The notes under the pieces are model-generated. The model saw nothing but the letters and a program-made list of their open reading frames with translations. It was not told where the DNA came from and searched no databases. Source: Stercorarius parasiticus (Eukaryota > Chordata > Aves > Charadriiformes > Stercorariidae). Taken from it: a DNA stretch of 64,000 nucleotides. Below are positions 14,230 through 27,745 of the stretch, piece by piece. Made by a program: the position numbers and the translations under genes. Location of the stretch: NCBI GenBank assembly GCA_013396915.1, contig VWZL01000294.1, positions 62,279 through 126,278 on the forward strand. Reading direction: 5' to 3'. Every line of letters begins with the position of its first letter. Position 1 is the stretch's first letter.

Positions 14230-14580
14230 GTTAACATTTAAAACTAGAACTTTATAGGTGTTAAATGCCCAATAATTAAACTTACTGGCTTTGATGAAAA
14301 TAAACCAGGAACGTGTCTAAAAGAAAAATTAATATTAATAGAATATTAGCTACAGAATCTAAGTTGAGTCACAAGCACTGTTTGGCCTGCTAATTAATTT
14401 GACTGCCTTATAGTAGGATAATTTTTTTCCAAGGCTCTTCCACCTACGCTGATTCTTATGATAAATCCCGACAATTGTAATTATAGGATAATTTACATTT
14501 CACTTAAGAAAATCATTTAAGTAGGATCAATATAAGTATAGGCAATTCAGAAGTTCAAGTAATGACTTAAGATGCCAGTA
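14230..14580. promoter_or_regulatory. Possible AT-rich regulatory element
   Basis: The block has several TAATTA/TTAATTAA-type words (near 14271, 14328, 14391, 14479) and several words resembling NKX2-class sites: CACTTAAG at 14501-14508, TTCAAGT at 14554-14560 and GACTTAAG at 14564-14571. These short AT-rich words are expected often by chance in such DNA. I list it as a candidate only; conservation in other birds or mammals would be the deciding test. Confidence 0.2.
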
Positions 14581-15981
14581 TGTTAAATAAGCATCTGTCT
14601 TGATTTGGACAGTATGTCAATTAAACCTTAGCCCAAGTAATACTTAGTAAAAGTTACAGCACTGGTTTTAATGCTGCTGTCAGATATGCTAAGTAAAGGG
14701 ACTAAGTTCACCCCTGTTTTAAGCTTTAATAAACCTGAATGACTCAGGAACGGGGAGACCATGAATGTATGATCGTACTCTCCCTGGACCAAATATGAAG
14801 GTACTGTGCCCTGCCGTGACTCAGGGAAGGAGTGGCAGTGGAAATGCAATCTGTCATCACAAAGTGATTTATTTCTCAGTAGAGCAGGAGACCTTCCTGG
14901 CCCACAAAACTGCCGTTTAATTTACACCTCATTGAGCCAGCAAGGATCAAGCCAGCCAAAAATCACTAAAAAATGTTTGCATAAGAAAAAAGAACTGAAA
15001 AGTGCTTCCAATGCTTGAGTAAAAGCCTAAAACTACCAGTAATAAACACTGTTTGTCTAGTGCCATGGCAATACAAAGACGTTCCCACCTCTGTGCTGTC
15101 ATATTCCATTATGGTAACTATAATGTTACAAACATACTTGTATTTTGCAGGTGAAACAGAAAGAGGAAAGGGAGTGAAACAAAAAGCACTATTACTAGCT
15201 TTGGTGCTAAAGGGATGTGCAGAAAATATGCACTGGGTCTTAATTTTAACTTAACTTTGTCAATAGACTCCAAAGCCATTCTCTAGACACAAAAAAATTT
15301 CAATAGATGGAAAAATAGAAATGTTAGTGAGGAACGAGACATCTTGTTCGCTCCACCCAAAAAAAAAGAAACTAAGAAAATACTAAGCTTCCTCTTGGCT
15401 TCTGTGGCCTATTTGAAGTGCTGGTTATGTTGGAAATTTTCAAAAGCACAGATGCTAGACATGGAAAAGACTTATGAGGTCACCGCATTACCTTGCCAGC
15501 ACAAAAAAGTTTTGCGTCGTCAAGATTTTTTCAAGAGAAAGTCATGTTCACTGTTAGCTTTCTTCCTCAGGTTAGACCTGTAGGTAGTCTCTGGAAAGCT
15601 GTTTATTTCCTTGAAGTTGCTACAAGGGACACTATCTCTCGAAAGCTAAGGTTTACTCTAGATACTTATTACAAAGATGGTTTTCTGCTTTCAGTAACTA
15701 TACTTGAAAAAAACTTAATCTTTAGAATAGGTAGATTTTGGGGAAGAATTTTTCTCTTTTATAGAGAAACTATATATAAAGAAGTTTAGTTTTTGTAGAT
15801 AACAGTTGAATTTACTGGTCAAAATTAGTGCCTCACTAAACGCAATGGATCTATTAGCACCCATTGGAGATCTGGTCCAGAATGTACGAAGGAGTAGGAG
15901 GGAAGAAGGCGTACATTTTTGTCCATCTGCAGCACTGGAATGTGCCGGAAACTGCATGTTTGCTAAAAACATTCAATCACT

Positions 15982-16008
15982 GTTTTTCTTTTTTTTCTTT
16001 TTTTTTTG
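15982..16008 (+). repeat. T-rich low-complexity tract
   Basis: Runs of T interrupted by single C residues. It forces a run of phenylalanines in an overlapping 116-codon frame, which marks that frame as spurious. Confidence 0.9.
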
Positions 16009-16129
16009 GTGGGCTTCCAGCAGCTTTCAAGTTGCTAGCCTAGCAGAAAATGTATTAGATGATAACCAAGGAGGTGATGTTTCTTCTCCTGTTCTCATCC
16101 TTAAAGAATATCTCCTTCCCAAATGTTTT

Positions 16130-16215
16130 TGTTCCCTGTGTGCAAAATGCAGATAATGGTAATCCTTTGTAAAAAGCTTTGAAATCTGTATTTGAAACGT
16201 GCTGTTCATATCCAT
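16130..16215 (+). mobile_element. Ancient L2/MIR-type 3' tail (probable)
   Basis: The words CCCTGTGTGCAAAATGCAGATAATGG followed by TTTGTAAAAAGCTTTGAAATCTGTATTTGAAACGTGCTGTTCATATCC follow the order seen in the shared 3' tails of ancient amniote L2, MIR and related elements: a 'TCTGTAAAATGGGGATAAT' block, then 'TGTAAAGCGCTTTGAGATC', then 'GTGCTATATAA'. The match is diverged, as expected for a repeat predating birds. It is non-coding. The family cannot be set by eye. Confidence 0.55.
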
Positions 16216-17886
16216 AGCCTACAGCCTATCACTATATTCAAATGGACTGCCACCCTGATTTGGCAGAGGGAGGTGGCATTAATCCTGAAGCCTCTTGGAC
16301 TGTAGGACAAGGTTTCAGACTTATCTCCCCCACTCACTAATCTTTCAGGCATGTGCAAATATCATCTCTTTTTCCCTTTGAGGAGGAATAGTCTGAGATA
16401 CCAAGCAGTGAGAGCACCAGTCTGATTCTCAGTTTGGTGGTGCTAATAATAAATATTGTGATTGTTTTAAAAAGAATTGTACTGACCTTTAAGAGGGCTG
16501 CCAGAATCTGGGCTGGGCACTGCCAGAATTTGCTTTTTCAGTGAAAGCATTCAATGAATGATATTACGGAAAAGTTGCATTTCCTCCCTACCAAAAGCCT
16601 AAAATATAAACTAATTATGCATTAAAGACAAAATAATGTAAGTATCATTTATCATCAATGAAATCATACAATTACATTGTGCACTTGAAATAAATTCACC
16701 CACTTTTACTAGAATTGCCAAGAATATTCTTGCCCTTGTCTCTCAAAATCATTGTTTTTTCTTATCTCTCTAATGTTTCTGAGGGAGGAATGCAAGGGGT
16801 CCTTAAGGCTGAGAAGGATATTGATGTTATTCCATAACCCTTTCTGAATAAACAGCACCGATTTTTTGCTCCATGAGTGTTTACAATTTTATTTGATTAT
16901 TTTTTTTCAGTGGGAAAATGTTTTCATCTGTCTCTAAGTTGAACACATCTGAGATTCCAGAGGCTTTATGGTCCATTTGGATGACAGAAAAGCTGGAGGA
17001 AAAATAAAATATTCATTTGGGTGCCCCTTCTCCTTTGCTTCTGTTGCTCCCCAAGGACCTCCTACCATACTGGCTGCCTGTGAATTGCCATTTCAGAGGG
17101 TGCTGTGGATTGGAACAGAACCACATAGCCTTCCACAGGCTTTCTCTTTTTGGTGGTGGGATATTAGGGAGAGATTGCTATAGAAATTGCTATTTGAGTC
17201 TTTTCTGCTGTTGATATTCCTTCCCTGCAAAGTAGAACTGTACAGCACTGCTGCAGAAGGAGAAAGGATGGTGCCCAGTAGGCCTAAGGTGCATTCAGAG
17301 TATACATTAGAGCTTGAAATAGATTTTTCTCTCCTCCTCCCACCCCCCCATCTCTGTTTTAATGGTGTTCCTTAAATGACTGGAGAACTGGATACAGATG
17401 GAGAGGGCTCTCCCACATACAGTGCGGCAAACAGTATTAAGGCACACTCAAGGGAGATGGTGCTGCCTCTTAGCTTTTCTAGGTTCTCCCTGGGAACCAA
17501 TGGTCCAGGCAAACAATGTCATGGCAGACAGGTGAAGGAATGGGCTAAAGTTCTAGGAAGCAGGTCTTGATTCTTATCCTGCAGTTTTGGAAAAGGCCAA
17601 AAAAGATCCTCTGACCAAACCATGCTGTAAGAAGAACTGTAAGCTAGCAGAGTACTTTGTTTCTGAAGTCTGCACTCATGCTTTGTGAGACTTCAACACT
17701 TTTGATTATGCACTATAATTATCGGGCTTAAAACCTGGTCGAAAACACAAAAGGACTGCTTGCTATAAATAGCTGTGTCACTTTCCATGTACTGAGATGT
17801 ATTGATAAAATGCAGCCTAGGATATTTTTTTTCCCCGGTTTGTTCTTAGTTCTGTGAGTCATGTGAGTGCTATTTACTTTGCTGTT

Positions 17887-17928
17887 GGTTTTTTTTTGTT
17901 TGCTTGTTTTTTTGTTTTTGTTTTTCTC
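17887..17928 (+). repeat. T-rich low-complexity tract
   Basis: T runs separated by single G or C residues. It inflates an overlapping frame that reads as phenylalanine and leucine only; no gene is implied. Confidence 0.9.
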
Positions 17929-20900
17929 CCTTTCTTGTTTCTACCTCTGGCCTGCAGTAGCAGTGCTGCCTATTGAATTTCATACCACAGCACTTTTCAC
18001 TAGTGACTTATCTGAGACCAGTTTTTCAATATGTGGTCCATATAGGATGTAACAAAATGATGTGTAAAATGTTTGTGTTTAGATAAAACCCACAAATCCA
18101 CAAGCACACACTCATATACAAAACAGAGCAGAAGCATAAAATAATTGTCTCCTGAGCTTTCCAGGGAAAGAAACAAGCTATATCTTAACTTATGATGAAC
18201 CTACCTTGAAACACAGCCTTCCTTTACTGACAGGGACAAGGAATGAGTAATGTTGCTTACTTTTAATGCAGAAGCATTTTTTGCTTGAAGACCCATTTTT
18301 GGATTTAAACATATGGAATCTGAGCATCTTTTATATTTCTATACAAAACTGTCAGGCAAAAGTTGTCAGAACAAAACAACAGATTTTGGGACTGAGAAGT
18401 TTTCCTTCTGCCTCCTGATGCTGTACTTGTTTTCTATGAAATTGCATGGAAAGAAAAATTCTTACATGCACACAGGTTTAATTTTCATCATAGTATACTC
18501 ACTGCTGGTGCAGACTTTTGGCTGTAATCTAATCCTGACCTTTTCTCTGAAACCTATGAAAGTTTGTAAAGTTTTGAAAGGCAAAATCTGTGTAAGGGTG
18601 CTGTGCATTTAAAGTAAAGGGACTGAAAAAAAGAAAAGCATAGCTTTTCACCTAGCCAAAATTAATTTGTCATTCTCATCTCATGCACCCTTTTGTTAAA
18701 TCAACCAGCCATTTATTGAGTCAGACATCCTTACTGTTCTAAATTGTGCCCCATGGAGACCTTATTCAGTTTAACTTATGCTCTCAGTGGAGAGCCAGCA
18801 GTATTTACTATGAGGTCTGAACAGCAGGATAATCATTTACACTATTTGGGAGATTCTGATGTAACCCTTTTACATCTTCTGATAGACATTACTGTTCTTA
18901 AGCAAGAATGTCAACACAGAAACCAAAGATGACTCTTTCTGTGAACCTAACAATTTTGTAATGGAGTGAGTTACATAGAACTGGTTACAAAGAAGTTGAA
19001 AAAATGCATAAACTACCATTGATTTTATCGGCTTCACCCCAGCCTTAGTGTTTCAAATTTGAACTAAAAGTTGTGTATGCACACATACACAAAACATTAC
19101 AAAGTGTTTCTTACCTTTTTGGTGTTTCTTATAGAATTTATAATGCTTTTCAAAATCCAAACAAAACATGACAAAATATTTGCAGAACTGAGGAAATCAT
19201 TCCCAGTTCTCACACATGATACCTGATGTAACATGACAGTAGAGAGTAGAGATGTTCTTTCATATTAAGTAAAATATCACTTATGTCAATTAAATAATTG
19301 ACCAGGTGCCTCTAACAGACAGGTATACATCAGTGGAAATGTCATGTCAAGAACATTCAGTTTGCATTAGCAAAAGCTTAGAAACAACTGAGGTAATGGG
19401 AAAAAATGTAATGATATTAAAATGAACTTATTACACCTCTAGGAAACACCTTTAATTGTTCAGAGTCATTTTTACATTATCCAGGAGAAGAATGGAAGAG
19501 CATGTACTAATATTTGTAAAGAGCTACGAGCTCCAAATTGCTAGTCCTAAAATAAAATGCATTCAGATGTAAGATTTTGCTTTAATCTACTATACAGAGA
19601 GGATACAACTGGGACTTTCAGATCACAGCTCAGCTTCTCTTCTAAAAAGCAGTTCCTCTTTTATTCCCTCAATGCTTAAGGCAGCCATTTTTGAAAGAGA
19701 TTTGTATTAGGAGAATGACTAATTTCTAAACATTATTTTAAAAGTTGTAGGCAAACACTTTATGTAATTTTTTTAATAATACTTTAAGGAATTGTTCCTT
19801 TGGTTTCTGCTAGTCCTTTTGAGTCAGATTCCTATTTCCATTCCTAAGTAACTCACATTAATTTTCAAAAAAATACAAATGTTCAACAGCGGAAAGATAA
19901 ATTGACTTAAATTTTTCTCTAAACAGCGTCATAATTTTAAAAATATTTGCCAAAAAAGTGAATTGATTTGAACACGAGGCTATCCCAAGCCTGTTTAGAA
20001 ATGTGGATTTTTAATTATTGGTCTTGACATCTGCAGTCATTTTAGCTTATTGATCCTATATCAACTGGAATGCTTTGGCTGGCACTCCAAGTATTAAGAA
20101 TGGCTCTGAGTTGGAAGCAAGCTAGAAAATGACACTTCAAGGACAGCATAAACTTTTCTCCATATTCTTTTCTCTTAAAAAAAACAAAATAAAAAGTGCT
20201 GTTTCTGGGAAGACTCCTGCAATCCTTACTCTGGAGAGACAGGCCTGGATAGACTATGGCACAGTCAAGTACTTTATGGTTGTCAAGTTATGGCAAAGGG
20301 CGATTTATGCTCCTTCTTACTGCAGCAGTGCAGTTCTTGTTACACATCATTCTGTCTTTAGCTTAACATCTGATGACAACTGGCAATAAGACAATTAGGA
20401 AAATGCTACTGCTGACTTGAATTATAAATACTCTATTAAATGCAAAAAACCTTAAGTTCACTGTTGAACTGTACTGTTGTTGCATTGTGCACTCAAAGCC
20501 AGGAAATGTCAAAGTTAAAAGTGGCCTTTACTCTGCCCCCTGGTGTATATGCATTACAATACAGTCTTTAATTACATGATTTCAACAATTTTTCATATAA
20601 TAGAGTGCAAAAACATCCCATAGTTTTGAATTATAGCTAAAACCACAAAGCTTACTGCAGTATTTTTTTTTGTGCTAGTCTGTACAAATTAAATGGCCAT
20701 GACAGTTCATAGCATGCTCCCTAAATAATGTGTTAAAAAAACTTCAGTAGAAAAGAAAAAGTATGATTAAGATAAATATTCACAGCAAATAACATATGTA
20801 TGTGAAAAAAAATCTTGTCAGAGTAAATGTTCCTTTTGTAATTTATATTTTAAACAGCTTTTATTTAATTTTTAACAAACATTCTTAGGAAAGGTACAAA

Positions 20901-23900
20901 ATCTTTTTTTCCTGAAATGTCTCTCTATAAAAATGTTGTAACAAAAGCTGGATTTTTTTGAGCATTATTACTGCTATGTTATTACTGTAATTACTGCATC
21001 TCCTAATTGCCAAGTTACTTACATTTTAGTATTTGGAACATGCATTAAAAAAGGGGAGAACTACACTCCTTTTGTGAGGTGGAGAATTAAAGCACAAAAA
21101 GATAGGTCCCTAAATGGTTTTAGTACTCACGCAGCCTTCTGGACTGCTGTCACAGACATAGCTGGAGCTCAAGACAATGTACACAGGTTGCCTTTAAAAA
21201 CTAGTCAAGGTGGACACTGCTAGTGGAGAAAGCACCATGGACTGTGCAAGTGATCAGAGAAGAATCCTCTCTCAGGTGCTAGTCCATACTGAATTCCGTG
21301 CCGCTGGGCCCATGCTAAGTGGTCCATGCTTTCTTCTCCGATAACATACAACATTATACAACAGTATGAAGTTGTGCATAATGTTACTGCAGAATTTTTC
21401 CTTCCAAAAATCCTCTTTACTTTTCCATGAAGGGCCAATGGTATTTATATGGTTGGTTGGCTTAATGAGAAGAACAAACTTGTTAGAGAAATGCATATCA
21501 CAGAAGTGCATCACAAATGACTGAGAGTCAAAAAGAGGTTGTTTCCATTCTGTTGTGCTGTAGTATTTTTATACTATACTTTTAAATCTGCTGCCATAAA
21601 TTGATTTCATTTGAGTACTGGAGTATTCTGCTCTGTTGAGGCTAAATTTATTGTCCTTGTGATTAAGACCTTGTCCGGTGAAAATTAATTAAAATATACT
21701 GAAAGTGTGCTTACAGCCCTTGAGTGTTCTGTTTATTTTTGCTTTTGCCATCTGTGTTGATTGCAACAGGAAAGCCTAGTTTCTAATCTCAACACAGCAC
21801 ATAGAATGGTTTTGAATAATGACTAGGTGAAATATGAAAAAAAAGAAAGGAAAACTAGTTTTACCTCTGAACACAAAAGAACATTGTAAAGGACAAGCTA
21901 TTATTCTTAGCATCTACTTGTTCTTCCAGAATGCGTCTGCTGAATCAATTTCCACCTAAGAAACCCCCTGATCAAGGGTCATAGTTCTACATATAGACAG
22001 AGTTCCACCTACTGCGCTTCCTAGAGAATACCGAAAACCCTCTCCAAGCTCAATTTTGTGTTCACATCTCTTCCTGAGTCTCTGGCCGTATGCATATTAA
22101 TAATATGTACAAATCAAATGAATGTAGCTCAATTACATATTTATCCCTTTAAAATGTTTTCTTGGTGGATTTTATAAGCTCTGTTGAGATGGGAATTGCT
22201 GAGCCAATGCTAGAACTAACAAAATCAGTTAATAATAAAAAAAGACCCTTGGCATCATTTTCATCATTGAGAACTGAAAGAAAGTAGGAAAACAAACTTA
22301 CTTTTGCCTTTTCTCTAATGCCTCAGGTTCTCATCTGTATATGACAACACAAATCCAATATGTTGTAAACATGTTGAAATGTTCTGGCCTTTACAGTTTT
22401 CCCAGCCTGAGGTAAGAAAAAGGGTTATTTAATCTCTTGTCTGGATCAGACTCATTAGGACTGCGGCATGTCTTCCTCACTCACAAATGGCAAGCAGAGA
22501 CCTGATGTCTTGTTTCTCAAGGGCTCTTAATTGTGTTACATGCTGTTTTCTCAAAATAATCTCTTCCTTCATTGTCTGTGCAATGTCAGGCTCCCTTCCT
22601 CCTAAGTACATACATTGTTATCTTTACTTTCACTGGCTCATGTGTACTGTGAAAAAGCACCTTTGAAGGCTATTCAGCTTCTGATTATATTAAGTCAAAC
22701 TGTTTGGTACAGTTTTTGTGTGACATACCTGTTCTCCTTATGGAGGGGCTCAATAACAGTTTCCTTGAAATTAGTTAAGATGTATCTTAATGTCAGGTTG
22801 TGCTCTTCAGCTTGGGGTGATTAAATCAAGTGGGCCATCCAACCATCCAATGTTTAGATCTCCAAATTATACAAAATTGTACCTTTCTGTCTGAAAAAAT
22901 GCTGTGAATCTTAGTCTGCTTTACAAAATAATGAAAGATAGCAGTGGGTATTGAACAAGATACCAGTTGAAGTATCTTAAGAAACAGAACATCACCTGTC
23001 TTTTAAAATTTGGGTTAATAACACAAATCAAATCCTTAGCAGTTATAGATCTTGACCTGCCCTTCCCGCCAATTTACTATTTCAGAATAAATTAGCAACA
23101 TACACACTTCTAAACTGAAATTATTGAGCAGAACCTCACACAACTCCTCAGATAACTGAGGCACACACATGCGCATGTGCATGCCTGTGACTGTTTAACT
23201 TAATACACACTGTGCAAATGCCACAGGAAAACCAGTTTTGCTTCCCAAATTTGTGATGAGTGTTAGCCAGATTTGTGGTTTATTTTATTGGGCTAGGTCA
23301 TGGAGTAAATTATTACTCAGTGTAAGTAAGGATACCAGAAGGAGGCCCTAACTAATTATGTAGATGTAGTACGATTAATAAATAATAACCACAATTATTG
23401 AGGAATGGCTTAACCAATAAGGTCTTTAATAAATGTTTAATAGTTAAAATCCATGATAAACAAAACCAGATGGCAATATAGCATATTGCCAAATCCCAGT
23501 TGTGCAGCACAGGGTATACAGCCTTATTAGTGTTGAAAGCCCAAATGAAATGTATCTTGAATGAATTGACCTTAAGAAAAAGTAATTGGAATGTATTTTT
23601 ATTCTTCGTGACTTTGTGTGACTATACAGTGCCCATATAACCCCAGAGCAGAAGTGTCTTTGTATCATTGATTAGTTTATTGAAATTATCCATATGCTCT
23701 AGACAGGTTACTTTGTCATATTTCTTTGAATTGCTTGTTTCAGAATAAAACTCAGTAAGAGAATGGGAATGAATATGGCCTATGTCTATACCAAAAACTT
23801 TTAATAACACATGGCTTTTAGATGAAGTCCATAGCTATCCTACTGCTCCTTGCTTTTCTACAAAAGAGAAATATCTATTTTATTTTTCATTGGAGCTGTG

Positions 23901-24534
23901 GTTAATCTGTCTCTGTGTAGATGATCTTGGTCTCTGTTCCATGTTCTTAATGCATCACATTTAATGGGAGTTGGAACATTTTAAAATGAGATACAAAGGG
24001 TGAATACTTGGATCAACTTCTTGAGTTTCTAGTCTGCCTTACCTAAAGTTGTGATCCAAAAATGACTGAAGTTAGTAGGTGCATTTACATTGATCAAACA
24101 GCTTTGAGGTTACCTTTTTACTTAGAGTAGCCCTGTGATTGTGACATCGCTGATCATTGACAGCTAAAGAGCTGCTCTGTAGCAGGGTTCTCAATGTTCT
24201 CTCTAAATTAACTTAATTGTCTTAAGTCTGGTTTTGTTGGGCCTGCTCCAGGTCTTGGAGACATTGTTTTCCATTTTTTTGCATTTGTTAGGTCCTCCCT
24301 ATCGTTCTTATTGTTTATAAGGCAAGCATTTAACTTACGAGAGTAATGTTTGACCTTTATGATAAAGGAATAATGTATGAGTGGATTCAGTTTTAACGTA
24401 TCCTGAGTATTACCTGTCTGTCCCATGTAACATACCAAAATACACTCAGCGGCGAGAAAAAAGCTCTTCCTCATAAGGCAGCAAATTATTAGAATCATTT
24501 ATTTGAAGAATATATATGCATTGACACAACATCA

Positions 24535-24675
24535 ATAGAATCATAGAATCATAGAATCATAGAATCTTCATGGTTGGAAAGGACCTTTGAGATCATCGAG
24601 TCCAACCATACACACACAAAAAAACCCCTACAATCTCTGCCACTAGAGCATGCCCTGAAGTGCCAAATCTAGACC
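24535..24675 (-). mobile_element. Short CR1 3' tail, minus strand
   Basis: The plus strand shows about three AATCATAG units (24536-24566), then CATGGTTGGAAAGGACCTTTGAGATCATCGAGTCCAACC, then a diverged continuation ending near CCACTAGAGCATGCCCTGAAGTGCCAAATCTAGAC. Reversed, this is the end of CR1 with its terminal ATTCTATG repeats. It is only about 140 bases long, so strongly 5' truncated. The tail is well kept, so it is younger than the copies at 8918 and 13617. The A-rich stretch CACACACAAAAAAACCCC at 24611-24628 is probably an expansion within the element. Confidence 0.95.
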
Positions 24676-27654
24676 TAGACCTAGCCTAGTGACTAAGGTC
24701 CTAGGTACAGATTTCAGTGTAGCTACCGATTCACCTAAGCTAGGTTTTGTCTTTCCTTTTAAGAAAACAGGAAAAGTATATCATTAACTTGAATTTGCTT
24801 TTAGTCAAGATCTGAATAAAACCAAGACAGTTTGTAATTATTATGAGTTAAAAACTTTGTGGTATAGGCTGGTCTTTCTTCCTGCTAGCCAGCTCACCAA
24901 ATGGTACAGCTTTTGATGTTTATAATTCAAAAATGTCTCTTTCCAGCAAAAAAGAGGAATGCAACAGCTCAACTCTGCTGTGTTAACATCAGCAAAAGCG
25001 AGGAACCTGATGTGGCTCCAGCCAAAGCACTTATGCACCTTCTGAAAGAAATAGCTGCTCTCACTTCAACAGCTCACCCTTCCTATACTGGGAGGCTTTT
25101 AAACCAAGGAGAAGGCAATAACGCCCTCTCTTTCTCCTCATTTCCAACGATTGTCTTGCTTGCACAAATTTTAGCAATTAGATCCAGCTGCCCTTTGGTG
25201 TTTCTTGCAGGGCTCATGCCCCTTATCACATGGGAAAACTTGAATTTTTCTTAACAGCAGCAACAGACTGCTTTTCATCATCTGTTCTCTGAAGTTAGCT
25301 TTCTTGCATCGGTAGTCTTGGATAAAATGCTGTCCTTCTGTCCAAGGTGAAGACCAGAACCTACTCTTTTCAGCTAAAGCTGTGTGAGCAAACTTTAAAC
25401 AGGGCCAGGACCAAAAAACATCATTTAACTTGTTGCAGTGTTCGAGTCTTCCCTGTTGTGCTTTTGGTCTGTGCTAACCAGCATCTTCCTAAAGAGCTCT
25501 GGGTTTTGCTTTGGGAGTGAGTACAGGCACAAGACCATTTCTAAAAATCAGCTTTTGTGGGACCCTTGTTTAAAAATATGAGGACAAACTGTTTTGGTCT
25601 ACATGACTATAGTGCCAGAGAATGATTGCAAGCGTGTTCAATTTCCAAACATGGATTGACGTGGTGTAGACATAAACTTTGTGTCTTGGTTCTCCTTTTG
25701 TAAACAAAAATAAAAGTACTTCCATGCATAACACTTCCAAAAGCTTAACAGAAAATACATTAAAGATGATGAAGCACTTATGTATGGAGCTGTCCATAGT
25801 TACATAAATATCCCAATTAGAGGCCATAAATTACTGGATTTATATAACAGTATAGGCTATGCAGAGCATAGCATTGTTATAGAACAAGAAAAACGCTATA
25901 TTCAGTGGCAATAAAAAAGGCTAGAAAAATAAGCCTGATGATAGAAAACAATTATTTGTGTGGTATAAAATTAGCCCATGGAATTCATTGTCTCAAGTTT
26001 AATAAAGACATTTTGCTCAGTACAATTCAGACAGTTAGGATTTATATGAATAAATAACTAAATGGAACTAGGCTACCTTGGTTAAAATGTGGCTTCAAAC
26101 CACCATGTAGTTAATAAGTAATATACGTAGTCCCGTAGGACTTCTTACATCTTGTGCTACTGAATGTTTGCAACTGATATGGGCACAAAGTGACTTAGAA
26201 AGAGACATGAACTCGAATTCGAAACAAAAATCCAAAATGTTCTTTTGGATCATTTTAATCTTAACTCGTGATAGTAGCAAAAGGCTAAAAAGACTTTTTT
26301 TTAATGTCTGGTGGAAAACCGTGGAAGGCAAGGAAATGCTTAATTCTGTTTACATATGAGTTGCAGAGACAGAGTAGGGGAGAGGTGAAGAAGAATGAAA
26401 TGGGAAGAGGGTGATGTCCAAATGCAAATCCTCGGAGACTTTAGTTCCTTTGAAAATAATTTACTGAAGCACTAAATGCAGGGATTAAGTACTGAATACT
26501 AATGATAAGTACTGTATACTAAAATTAAAAACTAATTTTAATATAAAACTCTTTGCATTTCCTTATTAGCTAAAAAATTAAATATTTTTTGCTGAGTATT
26601 TTCACAGTATTTTGCAGAAAAATTATTATGATCTGAAGGAAATTTTTTCAAAGCAGAACAATGGTTTTTGCATGATTGGTGATGCACTTTTACCAACTTC
26701 CAATTTAAAGAGAACAATTTAACTAAATGTAAAAAATTTTAAAGATTCTGAATTAACTGCACTGGAAAGCAATTTTTTTCAGCAACTAGAAGTTTGGCTA
26801 AGTGCTTGACTAACAGAATAAAAGAGATTATGAAGCAGATGGAAAATGACAGAAAATACATCTTTTCCCCTCTTTCCTCTTAACTTCTTTTTAAATGTAA
26901 TTTTCCAGCTATCTGCATTTTCTTTTCCTTTTTTAAATCTCATTTTTGTCCTCCTTTCTTCTTTCTCCTCCTTTTCAATGTATTGCCTCTTATTTTGTCT
27001 GTTGCAATCTGTTTTTATGCCCGCTGGTCGTCACATAACCCTTGCTCATCTTACTCCCAGTCTGAATTTCTCTTTCTTTCTCTTTTTTCCTTCCTAACTC
27101 TTCCCACTTTCCTCATGCAAATAAAAAGTTTTTCTGTGACTCCAAAATTTTCTTGCTTGGAGAGGTAATAGCGATGTATGGTAAGCAGGACTGACCTTAG
27201 GAACTAACTTTTTTTTCTGAGTAATTCCAGAGAGACTAATTTGACACAGTGGGATACTTACGGGTTAACAGAGGAGGTAGTACCTCAGCCCACTAAGAGG
27301 ATTTCTACTTGCAGAACAGATGGCAGGTACAACTGAGCTCTCTTGCTTCCATTTATGAGGTCCTATGTGGAAATAAGTGGAATTTTTTCTTGTCCTACTT
27401 AGAGAAGCATTAAAATCTTCAACAGCGATGTGGCAGAGTAATAAAATGCTGTCCAATGCATGTATTATTTCTCTTCCGCAATACATTCATCAGACTAATT
27501 CCTAAGAGATGATGAAATTACACTTCAAAGATATAGAATTACATAACAAATACTAATATTATAATTACAATTATAGTGGATTATAAATTTATTCAGAGAA
27601 GGGCTCTAGAAGGGCAATTTGCACTATAACAGCTGGATTGAAACTGACAGTACT
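24676..27654. other. Non-coding DNA, no gene recognised
   Basis: The longest frame (117 codons, 24901-25254) has no recognisable domain, no signal peptide and no convincing splice context. The rest is AT-rich sequence with no repeat that I recognise. Confidence 0.7.
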
Positions 27655-27745
27655 TAGAATCATAGAATCGTGTAGGTTGGAAAAGACCATTAAGATCATA
27701 GAGTCCGATGTTAACCTTAACACTGCCAAATCCACCAGTCCAGTG
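27655..27745 (-). mobile_element. Very short CR1 3' tail, minus strand
   Basis: The plus strand reads TAGAATCATAGAATCGTGTAGGTTGGAAAAGACCATTAAGATCATAGAGTCC, then a CR1-like AACCTTAACACTGCCAAATCCACCAG. It belongs to the same GGTTGGAAAAGACC type as the larger element at 41017-42264 but is only about 90 bases long. It is 5' truncated and non-coding. Confidence 0.93.

Larger units (their letters stand above)
14061..24534. other. Non-coding DNA, no gene recognised
   Basis: Beyond the ancient tail at 16130-16215 and a few T-rich tracts, I recognise nothing. Frames reach about 116 codons but carry no domain and often cross homopolymers. The segment at about 14230-14580 has a cluster of homeodomain-like words, listed separately. 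The segment at 20640-21010 is strongly AT-rich. Confidence 0.7.

Noticed and set aside
21800..21830. CATAGAATGGTTTTGAA resembling a CR1 tail
   Set aside because: The match ends after about 13 bases and the required GGTTGGAAGGGACC block is absent.
27265..27290. GAGGTAGTACCTC resembling a let-7 seed
   Set aside because: It is a short self-complementary word; the rest of let-7 and a precursor hairpin are absent.
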